This document shows positions 1 to 6,839 of a stretch of DNA of 25,724 bases, piece by piece (position 1 is the first letter of the stretch; each line of letters starts with the position of its first letter). A model generated the notes under the pieces. The model saw only the letters and a program-made list of their open reading frames with translations. It was not told where the DNA came from and made no database searches. The position numbers and the translations under genes were made by a program. The stretch comes from Pseudomonadota bacterium. GTDB lineage: Bacteria > Pseudomonadota > Alphaproteobacteria > Rhodospirillales > 2-02-FULL-58-16. The stretch spans positions 1-25,724 of the forward strand of contig JADFHR010000008.1 of assembly GCA_022567015.1 (NCBI GenBank). Direction: 5' to 3'.

Positions 1-151
1 AACCTTCGCCCAACGGGCCCGCATCCGCCTTCAACAAGATACGCGCCTTCAGAAGGGTGCGCGCCGCCGCCTTGCCCTTGCGGATCAAGCCCTTGAGATG
101 ATCCCGCTCCGCCGCGCTCAGTTCAACGATATATCGCTTCTTTGACATCAT
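1..151 (-). CDS. IS630-type transposase, N-terminal part, cut by window edge
   Basis: Reading leftwards from an ATG at 151 (a second in-frame ATG is at 148) gives about 50 residues beginning MMSKKRYIVELSAAERDHL, then a basic helix with KGKAAARTLLKARILLKAD. This pattern is typical of the N-terminal helix-turn-helix region of IS630-family transposases, which bind the element ends before a DDE catalytic domain. The catalytic part lies outside the window, so I cannot say whether the gene is intact. It sits 73 bp downstream of the ctrA stop on the same strand. No terminal inverted repeat could be defined because only one end is present. A stand-alone DNA-binding fragment is the alternative. Confidence 0.7.
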   Translation of the reverse strand, partial: MMSKKRYIVELSAAERDHLKGLIRKGKAAARTLLKARILLKADAGPLGEG

Positions 152-224
152 CGCCCCCGTCCAATGAAAATATCATCAGACAGTGCTAAACATCAAAACC
201 TTACGATTTAGTTGATACAGGCTA

Positions 225-932
225 CTAGGCCTCGGCCTGCGCGTGCTCCTTTTCGCTTTCCTGGTCGCGCAAAACGTAGCCCCGGCCCCAGACGGTTTCG
301 ATGTAGTTGTCGCCGCCCGTGGCGGCCACCAGTTTCTTGCGCAGCTTGCAGATGAAGACATCGATGATCTTCAATTCGGGCTCGTCCATGCCCCCGTAGA
401 GGTGGTTGAGGAACATCTCCTTGGTCAGGGTCGTGCCCTTGCGCAGGCTGAGAAGCTCCAGGATGCCGTATTCCTTGCCCGTCAGGTGGATGGGCCGGGC
501 GTCGACCTCGACCACGTGGGCGTACAGGTTGACGCTCAGCTTGCCGGTCCGGATGACGGACTGGGAATGGCCCTTCGAGCGCCGCACGATGGCCTGGATG
601 CGCGCCAGCAGCTCGGCCTTGTCAAAGGGCTTGGTCAGGTAATCGTCGGCCCCGATGCCCAGCCCCTTGACCTTCTGCTCCAGTTCCGTGAGGCCGGAAA
701 GGATCAGCACCGGGGTATCCACCCGGGCGTCGCGAAGGCGGCGCAACACCTCGAGGCCGTCGATATCGGGAAGCATCAGGTCAAGGACGATGATGTCGTA
801 ATCGTAAAGCTTGCCGATTTCCAGGCCGTCTTCGCCGGACTCGGTCGAATCGACGACCATCCCCTCCGATCTGAGCATCATTGCGACGCTTTGCGCCGTT
901 GTCGGGTCGTCTTCGACGAGAAGCACGCGCAT
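225..932 (-). CDS. ctrA: CtrA, cell-cycle response regulator (OmpR-type)
   Basis: The 235-residue protein has a receiver domain (about residues 1-115) with the acidic pair at D8/D9, phospho-acceptor D51 in VLDLMLPD, and the conserved lysine in DDYLTKPF. A winged-helix DNA-binding domain follows (about 125-225). The stretch LTGKEYGILELLSLRKGTT and the following MFLNHLYGGMDEPELKIID are hallmarks of alphaproteobacterial CtrA, which is nearly invariant there. CtrA activates and represses cell-cycle, motility and division genes when phosphorylated through the CckA-ChpT relay. That role is family knowledge and was not tested here. The ATG at 932 begins directly with the conserved MRVLLVEDD. I see no clear Shine-Dalgarno sequence before it. 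The upstream region holds a promoter, a CtrA-type box and GAnTC sites, so control by CtrA itself and by DNA methylation is likely. Confidence 0.96.
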   Translation of the reverse strand: MRVLLVEDDPTTAQSVAMMLRSEGMVVDSTESGEDGLEIGKLYDYDIIVLDLMLPDIDGLEVLRRLRDARVDTPVLILSGLTELEQKVKGLGIGADDYLTKPFDKAELLARIQAIVRRSKGHSQSVIRTGKLSVNLYAHVVEVDARPIHLTGKEYGILELLSLRKGTTLTKEMFLNHLYGGMDEPELKIIDVFICKLRKKLVAATGGDNYIETVWGRGYVLRDQESEKEHAQAEA

Positions 933-953
933 GGCTGAATACCGACGTCTGTG

Positions 954-968
954 TCAACAATATGTTAA
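954..968 (-). promoter_or_regulatory. CtrA box at the ctrA promoter
   Basis: On the minus strand the sequence reads TTAACATATTGTTGA. This matches the CtrA consensus TTAA-N7-TTAA at seven of eight fixed positions with exact spacing. It overlaps the last base of the putative -10 box and covers the expected start point, so bound CtrA should repress this promoter. That is the arrangement known for the Caulobacter ctrA P1 promoter. Confidence 0.6.
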
Positions 969-994
969 CTATAGGGTGGGGCACGATCATTCAA
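968..994 (-). promoter_or_regulatory. Putative ctrA promoter with adjacent GAnTC sites
   Basis: On the minus strand TTGAAT (994-989), a 15-base spacer and TATAGT (973-968) form a plausible housekeeping promoter; using CTTGAA makes the spacer 16. Transcription would start near 961, leaving a leader of about 29 nt. Two GAnTC (CcrM methylation) sites lie just upstream, at 1015-1019 and 1041-1045. Neither overlaps the -35 box itself. Confidence 0.5.
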
Positions 995-1137
995 GAGCGC
1001 GGTGTCCCCGAACGGAATCGGCACGAATGCTGTCCGCTGCGAATCTTTGTCAACTGCCCTTCTTCCTCCTAGGGAACCCGTTGCCGTCGGGAGAACATCG
1101 ACGCCATGCCCGATACGTTTCGGGAATGGATTTCAAT

Positions 1138-1302
1138 GCCCCCTGCGAGGCGATTTAATTCGGGTCACAGCGCGATCTCAGGTGTGGCCGTAGGTGACAC
1201 CACCCGACTGCAAATGGTCCGCTATAGCCCCAGGAGCGGACATTGGGCCTCGGTATGTCTGCTTTGAGGGGTGAAGCGGACGGAGATCAACGGCCCCCAG
1301 AA
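1138..1302. repeat. Dispersed intergenic repeat with GTCCGC/GCGGAC inverted repeats
   Basis: This non-coding stretch contains GTCCGCT (1217-1223) facing AGCGGAC (1235-1241), then GTCTGCTT (1257-1264) facing AAGCGGAC (1274-1281). It also contains the 15-mer GCCCCCTGCGAGGCG (1138-1152), which recurs at 22976-22990 beside another GTCCGC...GCGGAC pair. Such units are common non-coding repeats in alphaproteobacteria and yield only spurious short ORFs. I see no gene here. Confidence 0.5.
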
Positions 1303-1329
1303 CGTCTGCTCATAGCCGAGGGTGTTCTC

Positions 1330-1345
1330 TAACTCGGGGGTTGGA
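1330..1345 (+). repeat. Subterminal inverted repeat, transposase-distal end of the IS1111 element
   Basis: TAACTCGGGGGTTGGA matches the reverse complement of 2688-2703 at 15 of 16 positions. It lies three bases inside the TGTT core at 1323-1326. Confidence 0.85.
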
Positions 1346-1562
1346 TGTCAAGCTCTCCGTGATGCGCCTGCCGGGTTCACTGTTCTCTCCGCAGTAGGGG
1401 CTATGCCCTCTGCATGATGGCGTTGGAGGACGTTGGCGGATCAATGTTGAAGACGCGCTTGCCCGATTGAGACATCGCAAAGCCTCGGTCGATCTCACCT
1501 ACGCCGCCGTCCCGACAGGGACATCGTTTCCGCTTTCGCGGAATTCTTCGACGGTGTTTCTT
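1346..1562 (-). ncRNA. Candidate bridge RNA (seekRNA) in the non-coding end of the IS1111 element
   Basis: This 217 bp stretch follows the transposase stop and, read on the minus strand, looks like a structured guide RNA. The 5' part has two short perfect hairpins: TTCCGC-GAAA-GCGGAA with a GNRA loop (1543-1528) and GTCCC-TGTC-GGGAC (1522-1509). Then come four putative guides. CCGAGGCT (1488-1481) matches target-left CCGAGGGT at 7 of 8. TCTTCAACA (1453-1445) is complementary to target-right TGTTGAAGA. ACGCCAT (1423-1417) equals donor-left. AGAGAACA (1388-1381) is complementary to donor-right TGTTCTCT. Each pair is separated by 27-28 nt that can fold into a hairpin (about 1459-1480 and 1391-1413). 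IS110-family bridge RNAs use this left/right, target/donor scheme. The RNA ends are unknown. Confidence 0.75.
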
Positions 1563-2594
1563 CTAAGCTGCGGCCTCCTTGGTTGACCAGATGAAGTCAG
1601 TTCCATCACGCCACATGCGATGCAGGATGACCGCCAGCTTCCGTGCCACGGCGATCTTGGCCTTCTTGAAGCCGATGCGTTTCCACAGCCTGTGACCCCA
1701 GGCTTTGAGCGTGCACCATTGCGGCACCCGGGTGAGTAGCACGCCGGCGGCCTCGAAGAGGTAGGTCCTGAGCATTCGATCGCCGCATTTGGAGATCCGA
1801 CCGCTCCAATCGACCTCGCCCGAGGCATAGCGGCGCGGCGTCAGTCCGACGTAGGCGCCGACAGACCTGGAGCGCCGGAAGCGGGCCGGCTCGTCGATCG
1901 CCGAGCGGAAAGCCAAGGCGGTGATCGGTCCGATCCCCGGCACCGTCATGGAGCGTCGGATGTCAACGTCGTTCCGTGCCAGGCCCAGAAGCTTACGGTG
2001 AAGACCGGCGATCTCTCGCCTCACCTTCTCGCGGACCTCCAGAAGGGGTCGAACGGCCTCCCACAAAAGACCCTGCCGGCCAAGCAGCTCTTCGGCCCGT
2101 CGACGGAAGACATTGCCGCCCGCTTTGCCGATGAAAAGACCGTGGTTCTTCAGCAAGCCGCGGATCTGGTTCTCAAGATCACGCTTGATCTTGACCAACT
2201 GGGCCCGGCTGTTCAGGACCGCCCGGACCTCATGACACGACACGCTCTTGACCTGGACCTCCTTGTACCAACCGCATTGCATGATCCGAGCCAGGCCCAC
2301 GGCATCGTTGCGGTCGCTCTTGTTGATCTGCATCGACAGCGCCGCCTTGGCGTGACGGGCATCGATACAGATCACCGGCAGGCCAAGGGCGCGCAACTCA
2401 TGCCAGAGCCAGGTCGTCGTCGGACCCGTCTCCAGACCAATACGCTTCGCGCTGCCTGCCTTTGCCTTGATAAACCCGGCAATCGCCTCCGGCTCCGAGA
2501 TCACCGTGCCTTCACACACGATCTCGCCACTGCCATCGACCACGCAGATCGAGGTCTCCTCGAGCGAGACGTCCATTCCAACATAGAGTTCCAT
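1563..2594 (-). CDS. IS110-family (IS1111-type) transposase/recombinase
   Basis: The protein is 343 residues from the ATG at 2594, which has AGGAGAG seven bases upstream; a GTG at 2621 is in frame but lacks that support. The N-terminal RuvC-like DEDD domain shows the acidic residues in VGMDVS, GLETGP and the segment NKSDRNDA. A coiled-coil middle (REVREKVRREI region) follows. The C-terminal Transposase_20 domain has VPGIGPITA, then YASGEVDWSGRISKCGDRMLR, which includes candidate catalytic serines. IS110 enzymes work as RNA-guided recombinases: a bridge RNA made by the element pairs with both target and donor DNA. Length and motifs are complete, so the protein is probably functional. The following non-coding end supplies the candidate guide RNA. 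Confidence 0.93.
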   Translation of the reverse strand: MELYVGMDVSLEETSICVVDGSGEIVCEGTVISEPEAIAGFIKAKAGSAKRIGLETGPTTTWLWHELRALGLPVICIDARHAKAALSMQINKSDRNDAVGLARIMQCGWYKEVQVKSVSCHEVRAVLNSRAQLVKIKRDLENQIRGLLKNHGLFIGKAGGNVFRRRAEELLGRQGLLWEAVRPLLEVREKVRREIAGLHRKLLGLARNDVDIRRSMTVPGIGPITALAFRSAIDEPARFRRSRSVGAYVGLTPRRYASGEVDWSGRISKCGDRMLRTYLFEAAGVLLTRVPQWCTLKAWGHRLWKRIGFKKAKIAVARKLAVILHRMWRDGTDFIWSTKEAAA

Positions 2595-2624
2595 AGCTGC
2601 TCTCCTGATCTTTCGTTGCACTCC

Positions 2625-2642
2625 GACCGGCCGATGCCGGTC
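2625..2642. repeat. Hairpin upstream of the IS110 transposase gene
   Basis: GACCGGC (2625-2631), loop CGAT, GCCGGTC (2636-2642) is a perfect 7 bp stem between the transposase start and the inner end of the subterminal repeat. It may shape the transposase leader or limit read-through from neighbouring promoters. Its function is unknown. Confidence 0.5.
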
Positions 2643-2687
2643 GTCATTACGGTACGGAGAGCAGCACCCTATATCGATCAGGCTCGG

Positions 2688-2703
2688 TCCAATCCCCGAG
2701 TTA
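2688..2703 (-). repeat. Subterminal inverted repeat, transposase-proximal end of the IS1111 element
   Basis: TCCAATCCCCGAGTTA is the partner of 1330-1345 (15 of 16). It is followed by CGCCA and the TGTT core at 2709-2712. ACGCCAT (2703-2709) is the donor-left sequence matched by the putative guide at 1423-1417. Confidence 0.85.
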
Positions 2704-2785
2704 CGCCATGTTGAAGAACTCGGTTGTTAGGGCTTGGCATATGTGATTCCTTTGTCTTGGCATTTTTCGAGACGGGGGTCTGACG

Positions 2786-4144
2786 ATGATGGGGCAAGCA
2801 GTCGGTCAGCAGGATCGACTTTTCTATGAGTTCAATCTCGACGAACGCATTCCCGCGAATCATCTTTTGCGCCGGATCGATGCGGTTCTTGATCTGAGTT
2901 GGCTCCGCGCTGAGCTTTCACCTTTCTACAGTCATACGGGATGTCCTTCGATCGATCCGGAGCTGATGATCCGGATGCTTCTGGTTGGCTACTGCCATTC
3001 GATCCGTTCCGAGCGTCGGCTGTGCCAGGAGGTTGAACTCAACCTTGCCTATCGGTGGTTCTGCCGGCTCGGCCTTGAAGACAAGGTTCCCAACCACTCG
3101 ACCTTCTCGGTCAACCGGCACGGCCGCTTCCGCGACAGCGATGTCCTGCGCAAGGTATTCGAGGGCATCGTCCGCCAATGCATGGAAGCGGGGTTGGTCG
3201 GCGGCGAGGGTTTTGCCGTCGATGCCAGTGTGATCGAGGCCGATGCCAGCCGCTTTAAGCGGATCGAGGGGGCCGAGATCGAATGGTCGAAAGAACAGTT
3301 GGCGCGCCGGGCGATCAAGGAATATGTCGATGCGCTTGAAAGCGAGAATGCGCCGATCAACCCGGACCGCAAGCCGAAGGCAATATCTCCGACCGATCCG
3401 ACCGCCGCCTGGACAACGCGGGGGCGTTACAAGGTGATGTTCGGCTACAGCCTCAATTATCTGATCGACATGGAAAACGCCATTATCGTTGATGTCGAGG
3501 CGACGCCGACACGCATCTCGAAAGAGGTCGACGCCACCGAGACCATGATCGAGCGGACGCAAGACCGCTTCGCCCTCAAGCCCCGTCATCTCGCCGGGGA
3601 TGTGGCCTACGGCACCGGAGAGATGCTCGGTTGGTTGGTCAATCGCGACATCGATCCGCACGTTCCGGTGTGGGATCAAAGCGAAGTGGCGGCGGACGGC
3701 AAGTTCGTCCGTGCCGACTTCGCCTACGAAAAGGATGGCGATCTCTATATCTGTCCAAGCGGCAAGGAGTTGAAGACGTCGGGCACCGTTCATGACGGCA
3801 CCACGATCAAATATATCGCCAAGCGCAGTGACTGCGCCCAATGCCCGCTCAAGCCCAAATGCACCACGGGCCGGGAACGCCGGATCTCACGGGACGTCAA
3901 CCAAGAAGCCCGTGACTATACCCAGGCCTTGATGGAAACCGACGCCTATAAGCGTTCCCGAAGCCAACGTAAGAAGATCGAAAGGTTGTTTGGCGAGGCA
4001 AAACACATTCACGCTCTGGTCAGGCTGAGGCTTCGCGGCCTGAGCGGCGCCAAGGACGAATTCCTGCTGACGGCGACGGTCCAGAACCTGAAACGCCTGG
4101 CGAAACACGCTATCAGACCGCCACCCCGACCAATGTTCGCCTGA
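2786..4144 (+). CDS. IS1182-family transposase
   Basis: This is a 452-residue DDE transposase. The N-terminal half holds a DUF772-like region with HSIRSERRLCQEVELNLAYR and KVPNHSTFSVNR. The catalytic core shows a first aspartate in GFAVDASVIEAD, a second in LAGDVAYGTGEM and a glutamate in KKIERLFGEAKH. A cysteine-bearing insertion (CPSG, then DCAQCPLKPKC) precedes the glutamate, as often seen in IS1182 proteins. The reading frame is complete at normal family length. Two ATG codons are adjacent at 2786 and 2789; a G-rich stretch just upstream may serve as ribosome binding site. The gene is intact, but its left terminal repeat is broken by the neighbouring IS1111-type element, so transposition of this copy is doubtful. 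The protein could still act on other copies. Confidence 0.93.
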   Translation: MMGQAVGQQDRLFYEFNLDERIPANHLLRRIDAVLDLSWLRAELSPFYSHTGCPSIDPELMIRMLLVGYCHSIRSERRLCQEVELNLAYRWFCRLGLEDKVPNHSTFSVNRHGRFRDSDVLRKVFEGIVRQCMEAGLVGGEGFAVDASVIEADASRFKRIEGAEIEWSKEQLARRAIKEYVDALESENAPINPDRKPKAISPTDPTAAWTTRGRYKVMFGYSLNYLIDMENAIIVDVEATPTRISKEVDATETMIERTQDRFALKPRHLAGDVAYGTGEMLGWLVNRDIDPHVPVWDQSEVAADGKFVRADFAYEKDGDLYICPSGKELKTSGTVHDGTTIKYIAKRSDCAQCPLKPKCTTGRERRISRDVNQEARDYTQALMETDAYKRSRSQRKKIERLFGEAKHIHALVRLRLRGLSGAKDEFLLTATVQNLKRLAKHAIRPPPRPMFA

Positions 4145-4264
4145 TCCATGCACCAGAACCGCGAAACCACCGACCAAACACACAAAGCCCGCTCCGGCAT
4201 GGCGCCGAGGCGGGAACAAAACGACCGCTCCTAACAAAAGCGGACATCAAAAACGGCCTCAAGT

Positions 4265-4299
4265 CCGAGTTCTTCAACACCCTCAGCCATAAGCGGACG
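4265..4299 (-). repeat. Right terminal inverted repeat of the IS1182-type element
   Basis: The reverse complement carries GAGGGTGTTGAAGAACTCGG. It matches the joined sequence 1319-1326 plus 2712-2723 perfectly over 20 bp and the full left repeat at about 31 of 35 positions. Confidence 0.8.
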
Positions 4300-4768
4300 C
4301 TGGAACCGCCCAAGGACGTGAATCGCTGCTCGATGACGACGCGCAGTTAGAAACCAGTCAGGATTAGCGCCGAAAAAGTGCGGCGCGGTCGGTACGTTTC
4401 ATTTCCGCTTGCTGAAGTGGCGATATCACGGCGTTCACCGGGAGAATGCAGAACCTGATCAACGCCCTGCGGCCAATCCTGCGCCGACATGACACCCTGT
4501 GTCATCGCCACAGCAGGGTTGAACCGGCGGGTGCCGGGCTCTCGACACTTGCCGAACGAGCGTCTTCAGATTCCGGATTGCACCCTGGCAGGGTCTCCGA
4601 CGCACCGAGCGCCCTATCTGAAGGCCCCGATTTGGCTTGTAGGCTCACGCTTTCGATCAATACGCAATTGTGCTACCGTCTTCGGTGCTTGGGAGGAACC
4701 ATCTGGGAAATCCCGGTCAAAAGAACAAAGTGTGAGCGTCCAAGGGACGCGAAAGGAACAGGTTTTCA
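4300..4768. other. Non-coding interval before hflK
   Basis: These 469 bp between the IS1182 end and hflK contain no ORF I can support. Frames that are open here run on out of frame through hflK and have no recognisable protein sequence. GAnTC sites occur at 4320-4324 and 4569-4573. The promoter of the hflK operon should lie in the later part, but I could not pick a convincing -35/-10 pair. Confidence 0.5.
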
Positions 4769-5884
4769 ATGGCGTGGAATCCACAGGGCGGCGGCGGTTC
4801 GGGACCCCAGGGGCCGAACATCGAGGAAATCCTTCGCCGCGGCCAGGACAGGTTCAGGCGCCTCATACCCGGAGGCGTGGGCACGGTGCGCGGCGGCCTG
4901 CTGGTGCTGCTGGTGGTGGCGGCCGTCTGGCTGGCGTCGGGCTTTTACAAGGTCCAGCCCGACGAACTGGGCGTCGAGCTCGTCTTCGGCCGGATGGTGG
5001 GCACCGAAACCCCGGGGCTGAATTACAACTGGCCGGGCCCCATCGGCTCGGTGCTGACGCCCAAGGTTACGGCGATCAACCGCACCGAAGTGGGCTTCCG
5101 CTCCGGCGGCGGACGGGCCCGGCTGGCGCGCGACGTGCCCGAGGAAAGCCTGATGCTGACCGGCGACGAAAACATCATCGATACCCAGGTCGTCGTCTTC
5201 TGGAAGATCGATACGCGCATTCCCAAGGGCGGGAATCAGGACAATCTTACCGGGGTGCGCAATTTCCTCTTCAACATCCGCAACCCCGAGCTGACGGTGA
5301 AGAACGCTTCCGAGGCCGCGCTGCGCGAGATCATGGGCAAGAACCGGTTCGAGTTCGCCCGTACCGGCGGCCGGGCCAAGATCGCCGGCGAGGCCCAGAT
5401 TCTGATCCAGGACATCCTCGACCGCTACGGCGCCGGCGTAGAGGTCACCCGCGTGCAGTTGCAGAAGGTGGATCCGCCGGGCAGCGTCCTCGACGCCTTC
5501 CGCGACGTCCAGGTGGCGCGCGCCGACATGGAACGCAAGATCAACGAGGCCGAAGCCTACAGGAACGAGGTGGTCCAGAGATCGCGAGGCATGGCGGCGC
5601 AGATCGTGCTGCGCGCCGAAGGATACAAGCGCGAGAAGACCGAGATCGCGACCGGTGAATCCCATCGTTTCCTGGCCGTTTATGAACAGTTCAAACAGAA
5701 TAAGGCCGTGACCAAGCGCCGCCTGTATCTGGACACCATGCGGGACGTGCTGAAGGGCATGGACAAGATTCTCATCGACAACCGCGCGGGCGGCGTCAAC
5801 GTCGTGCCCTATCTGCCCCTTGACACGTTGATGCGCGGGCGCGGCGCGGGTGCGCAGACGAAGCCGGCGGGGGAGAAGCAATAA
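4769..5884 (+). CDS. hflK: HflK, FtsH protease modulator (SPFH family)
   Basis: This 371-residue membrane protein starts with a glycine/proline-rich cytoplasmic tail (MAWNPQGGGGSGPQGPN), typical of HflK. A single transmembrane helix follows at about residues 42-58 (GGLLVLLVVAAVWLASG). The SPFH/band-7 domain runs from about 60 to 270, including the conserved PDELGVELVFGR and ESLMLTGDENIID. A helical segment rich in charged residues comes next (VARADMERKINEAEAYRNEV). HflK and HflC form a large cage in the inner membrane that surrounds FtsH and limits its access to membrane substrates. AAAGGAAC lies about 10 bases before the ATG. The stop overlaps the hflC start by one base, so the two are translationally coupled. 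The usual E. coli neighbours hfq and hflX are not here; an insertion sequence cluster lies upstream instead. Confidence 0.96.
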   Translation: MAWNPQGGGGSGPQGPNIEEILRRGQDRFRRLIPGGVGTVRGGLLVLLVVAAVWLASGFYKVQPDELGVELVFGRMVGTETPGLNYNWPGPIGSVLTPKVTAINRTEVGFRSGGGRARLARDVPEESLMLTGDENIIDTQVVVFWKIDTRIPKGGNQDNLTGVRNFLFNIRNPELTVKNASEAALREIMGKNRFEFARTGGRAKIAGEAQILIQDILDRYGAGVEVTRVQLQKVDPPGSVLDAFRDVQVARADMERKINEAEAYRNEVVQRSRGMAAQIVLRAEGYKREKTEIATGESHRFLAVYEQFKQNKAVTKRRLYLDTMRDVLKGMDKILIDNRAGGVNVVPYLPLDTLMRGRGAGAQTKPAGEKQ

Positions 5885-6768
5885 TGAGCGGCTTTCGATT
5901 GGGTCTCGGGGTCGTCGCCGTCCTGTTGGGCGTTCTCGGCTTCTCCGCCGTGTTCACGGTGTATCAGACCGAACAGGCCCTGGTCCTCAGGTTCGGCGAA
6001 CCGCGCAGGGTGATCAACGAGCCGGGGCTGTTTTTCAAGATGCCGCTGTTCGTCGAGAGCGTGGTGAAATTCGACCTCCGGGTGCTCGATTACGACGTCC
6101 GGGCGGAGGAAATTCCGACCAGCGACCAGAAGCAGATCGTGGTCGACGCGTTCACCCGCTACCGCATCGTCGATCCGCTCAAGTTTTTCCAGACCGTCAA
6201 TAACGAGCGCGGCATGGAATCCCGCCTCGACAGCATCATTACCTCGAACCTGCGCGCCGTCTTCGGCAAGGTCGATTTGGCGACCGTGATGACCGATAAA
6301 CGGGCCGCGCTGATGGAAACCATTTTCGAACAGGTCAAGGCCGAAGGCGTTGCCTTCGGCATCGACGTGATCGACGTGCGCATGAAGCGGGTCGATCTGC
6401 CGGAGGCGAACAGCCAGGCCATTTTCCGCCGCATGCAGACCCAGCGCGAGCAGTTGGCACGCGGGTTTCGCGCCAATGGCGACAGGCAGGCGCGCACCAT
6501 CCGCGCCGACGCCGACAGGCAGGTGACCGTCATCCAGGCGGAGGCGCAAAAGAAGGCGGAGATCCTCATGGGCGACGGCGACGCCGAGGCACAGAAGACC
6601 TACAACGCAGCCTACGGCCAGGACTGGGAATTCTTCAATTTCTGGGTGTCGTTGAACAAACTGCGCGAGGGTCTCAGCGGCGAGACGACCAGGTACGTCG
6701 GGGCGCCCGGCGGAGGGTTTATCCGCTTTTTCGACGACCTCATCCGTGACGCCGGGAAAAATAAATAA
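5884..6768 (+). CDS. hflC: HflC, FtsH protease modulator (SPFH family)
   Basis: This 294-residue partner of HflK has an N-terminal membrane anchor (about residues 5-23, LGLGVVAVLLGVLGFSAVF). The SPFH domain begins with VYQTEQALVLRFGEPRRVI and includes VDAFTRYRIVDPLKFFQTV. A long helix follows that is characteristic of HflC (RRMQTQREQLARGFRANGD and ADADRQVTVIQAEAQKKAEI). The C-terminus is the conserved region around FFNFWVSLNKLREGL. It forms the HflKC complex that regulates FtsH. Its ATG overlaps the hflK stop (TAATG). Length is normal and the gene looks intact. The DUF2065 gene follows after 71 bp, on the same strand. Confidence 0.96.
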   Translation: MSGFRLGLGVVAVLLGVLGFSAVFTVYQTEQALVLRFGEPRRVINEPGLFFKMPLFVESVVKFDLRVLDYDVRAEEIPTSDQKQIVVDAFTRYRIVDPLKFFQTVNNERGMESRLDSIITSNLRAVFGKVDLATVMTDKRAALMETIFEQVKAEGVAFGIDVIDVRMKRVDLPEANSQAIFRRMQTQREQLARGFRANGDRQARTIRADADRQVTVIQAEAQKKAEILMGDGDAEAQKTYNAAYGQDWEFFNFWVSLNKLREGLSGETTRYVGAPGGGFIRFFDDLIRDAGKNK

Positions 6769-6839
6769 CCCATCCGCCGGCGGCCGGCGATCCCGGCGTG
6801 CCCCCGCCGGGCGGCGCAAGGACTGACCGCCCGGGGACC

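Larger units (their letters stand above)
1323..2712 (-). mobile_element. IS110-family element of the IS1111 type
   Basis: The element is bounded by the tetranucleotide TGTT at 1323-1326 and 2709-2712; one copy belongs to the element, giving about 1386 bp. Subterminal inverted repeats lie at 1330-1345 (TAACTCGGGGGTTGGA) and 2688-2703, matching in 15 of 16 positions. They sit 3 and 5 bp inside the cores. Subterminal repeats, one transposase gene and a long non-coding end after the gene (1346-1562) are features of the IS1111 branch of IS110. Removing one core and everything between restores a continuous IS1182-type terminal repeat, which fixes the boundaries well. Confidence 0.88.
1303..4299 (+). 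mobile_element. IS1182-type insertion sequence, left end split by a nested IS
   Basis: The right terminal inverted repeat lies at about 4265-4299. The left one is in two pieces, 1303-1326 and 2713-2723, because an IS1111-type element has inserted between them. Joining the pieces gives a 20 bp perfect match to the right repeat (GAGGGTGTTGAAGAACTCGG) and about 31 of 35 matches over the full repeat. The transposase gene is intact. The outer limits are uncertain because the outermost bases resemble the GCGGAC intergenic repeat, and I find no target duplication. With its left end interrupted the element is probably immobile. Confidence 0.75.

Noticed and set aside
243..938. 231-residue open frame opposite ctrA
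   Set aside because: CtrA on the other strand is unmistakable; this frame has no domain features.
952..957. Perfect TTGACA (minus strand) near ctrA as a -35 box
   Set aside because: A -10 box at normal spacing would fall on the start codon; the pair at 994-968 fits better.
1299..4303. Target-site duplication around the IS1182 element
   Set aside because: The bases outside the estimated ends do not form a direct repeat, and the outer limits are uncertain.
4446..5658. Open frames starting in the interval before hflK
   Set aside because: They run out of frame into hflK, and the parts before hflK have no ribosome binding site or recognisable protein sequence.
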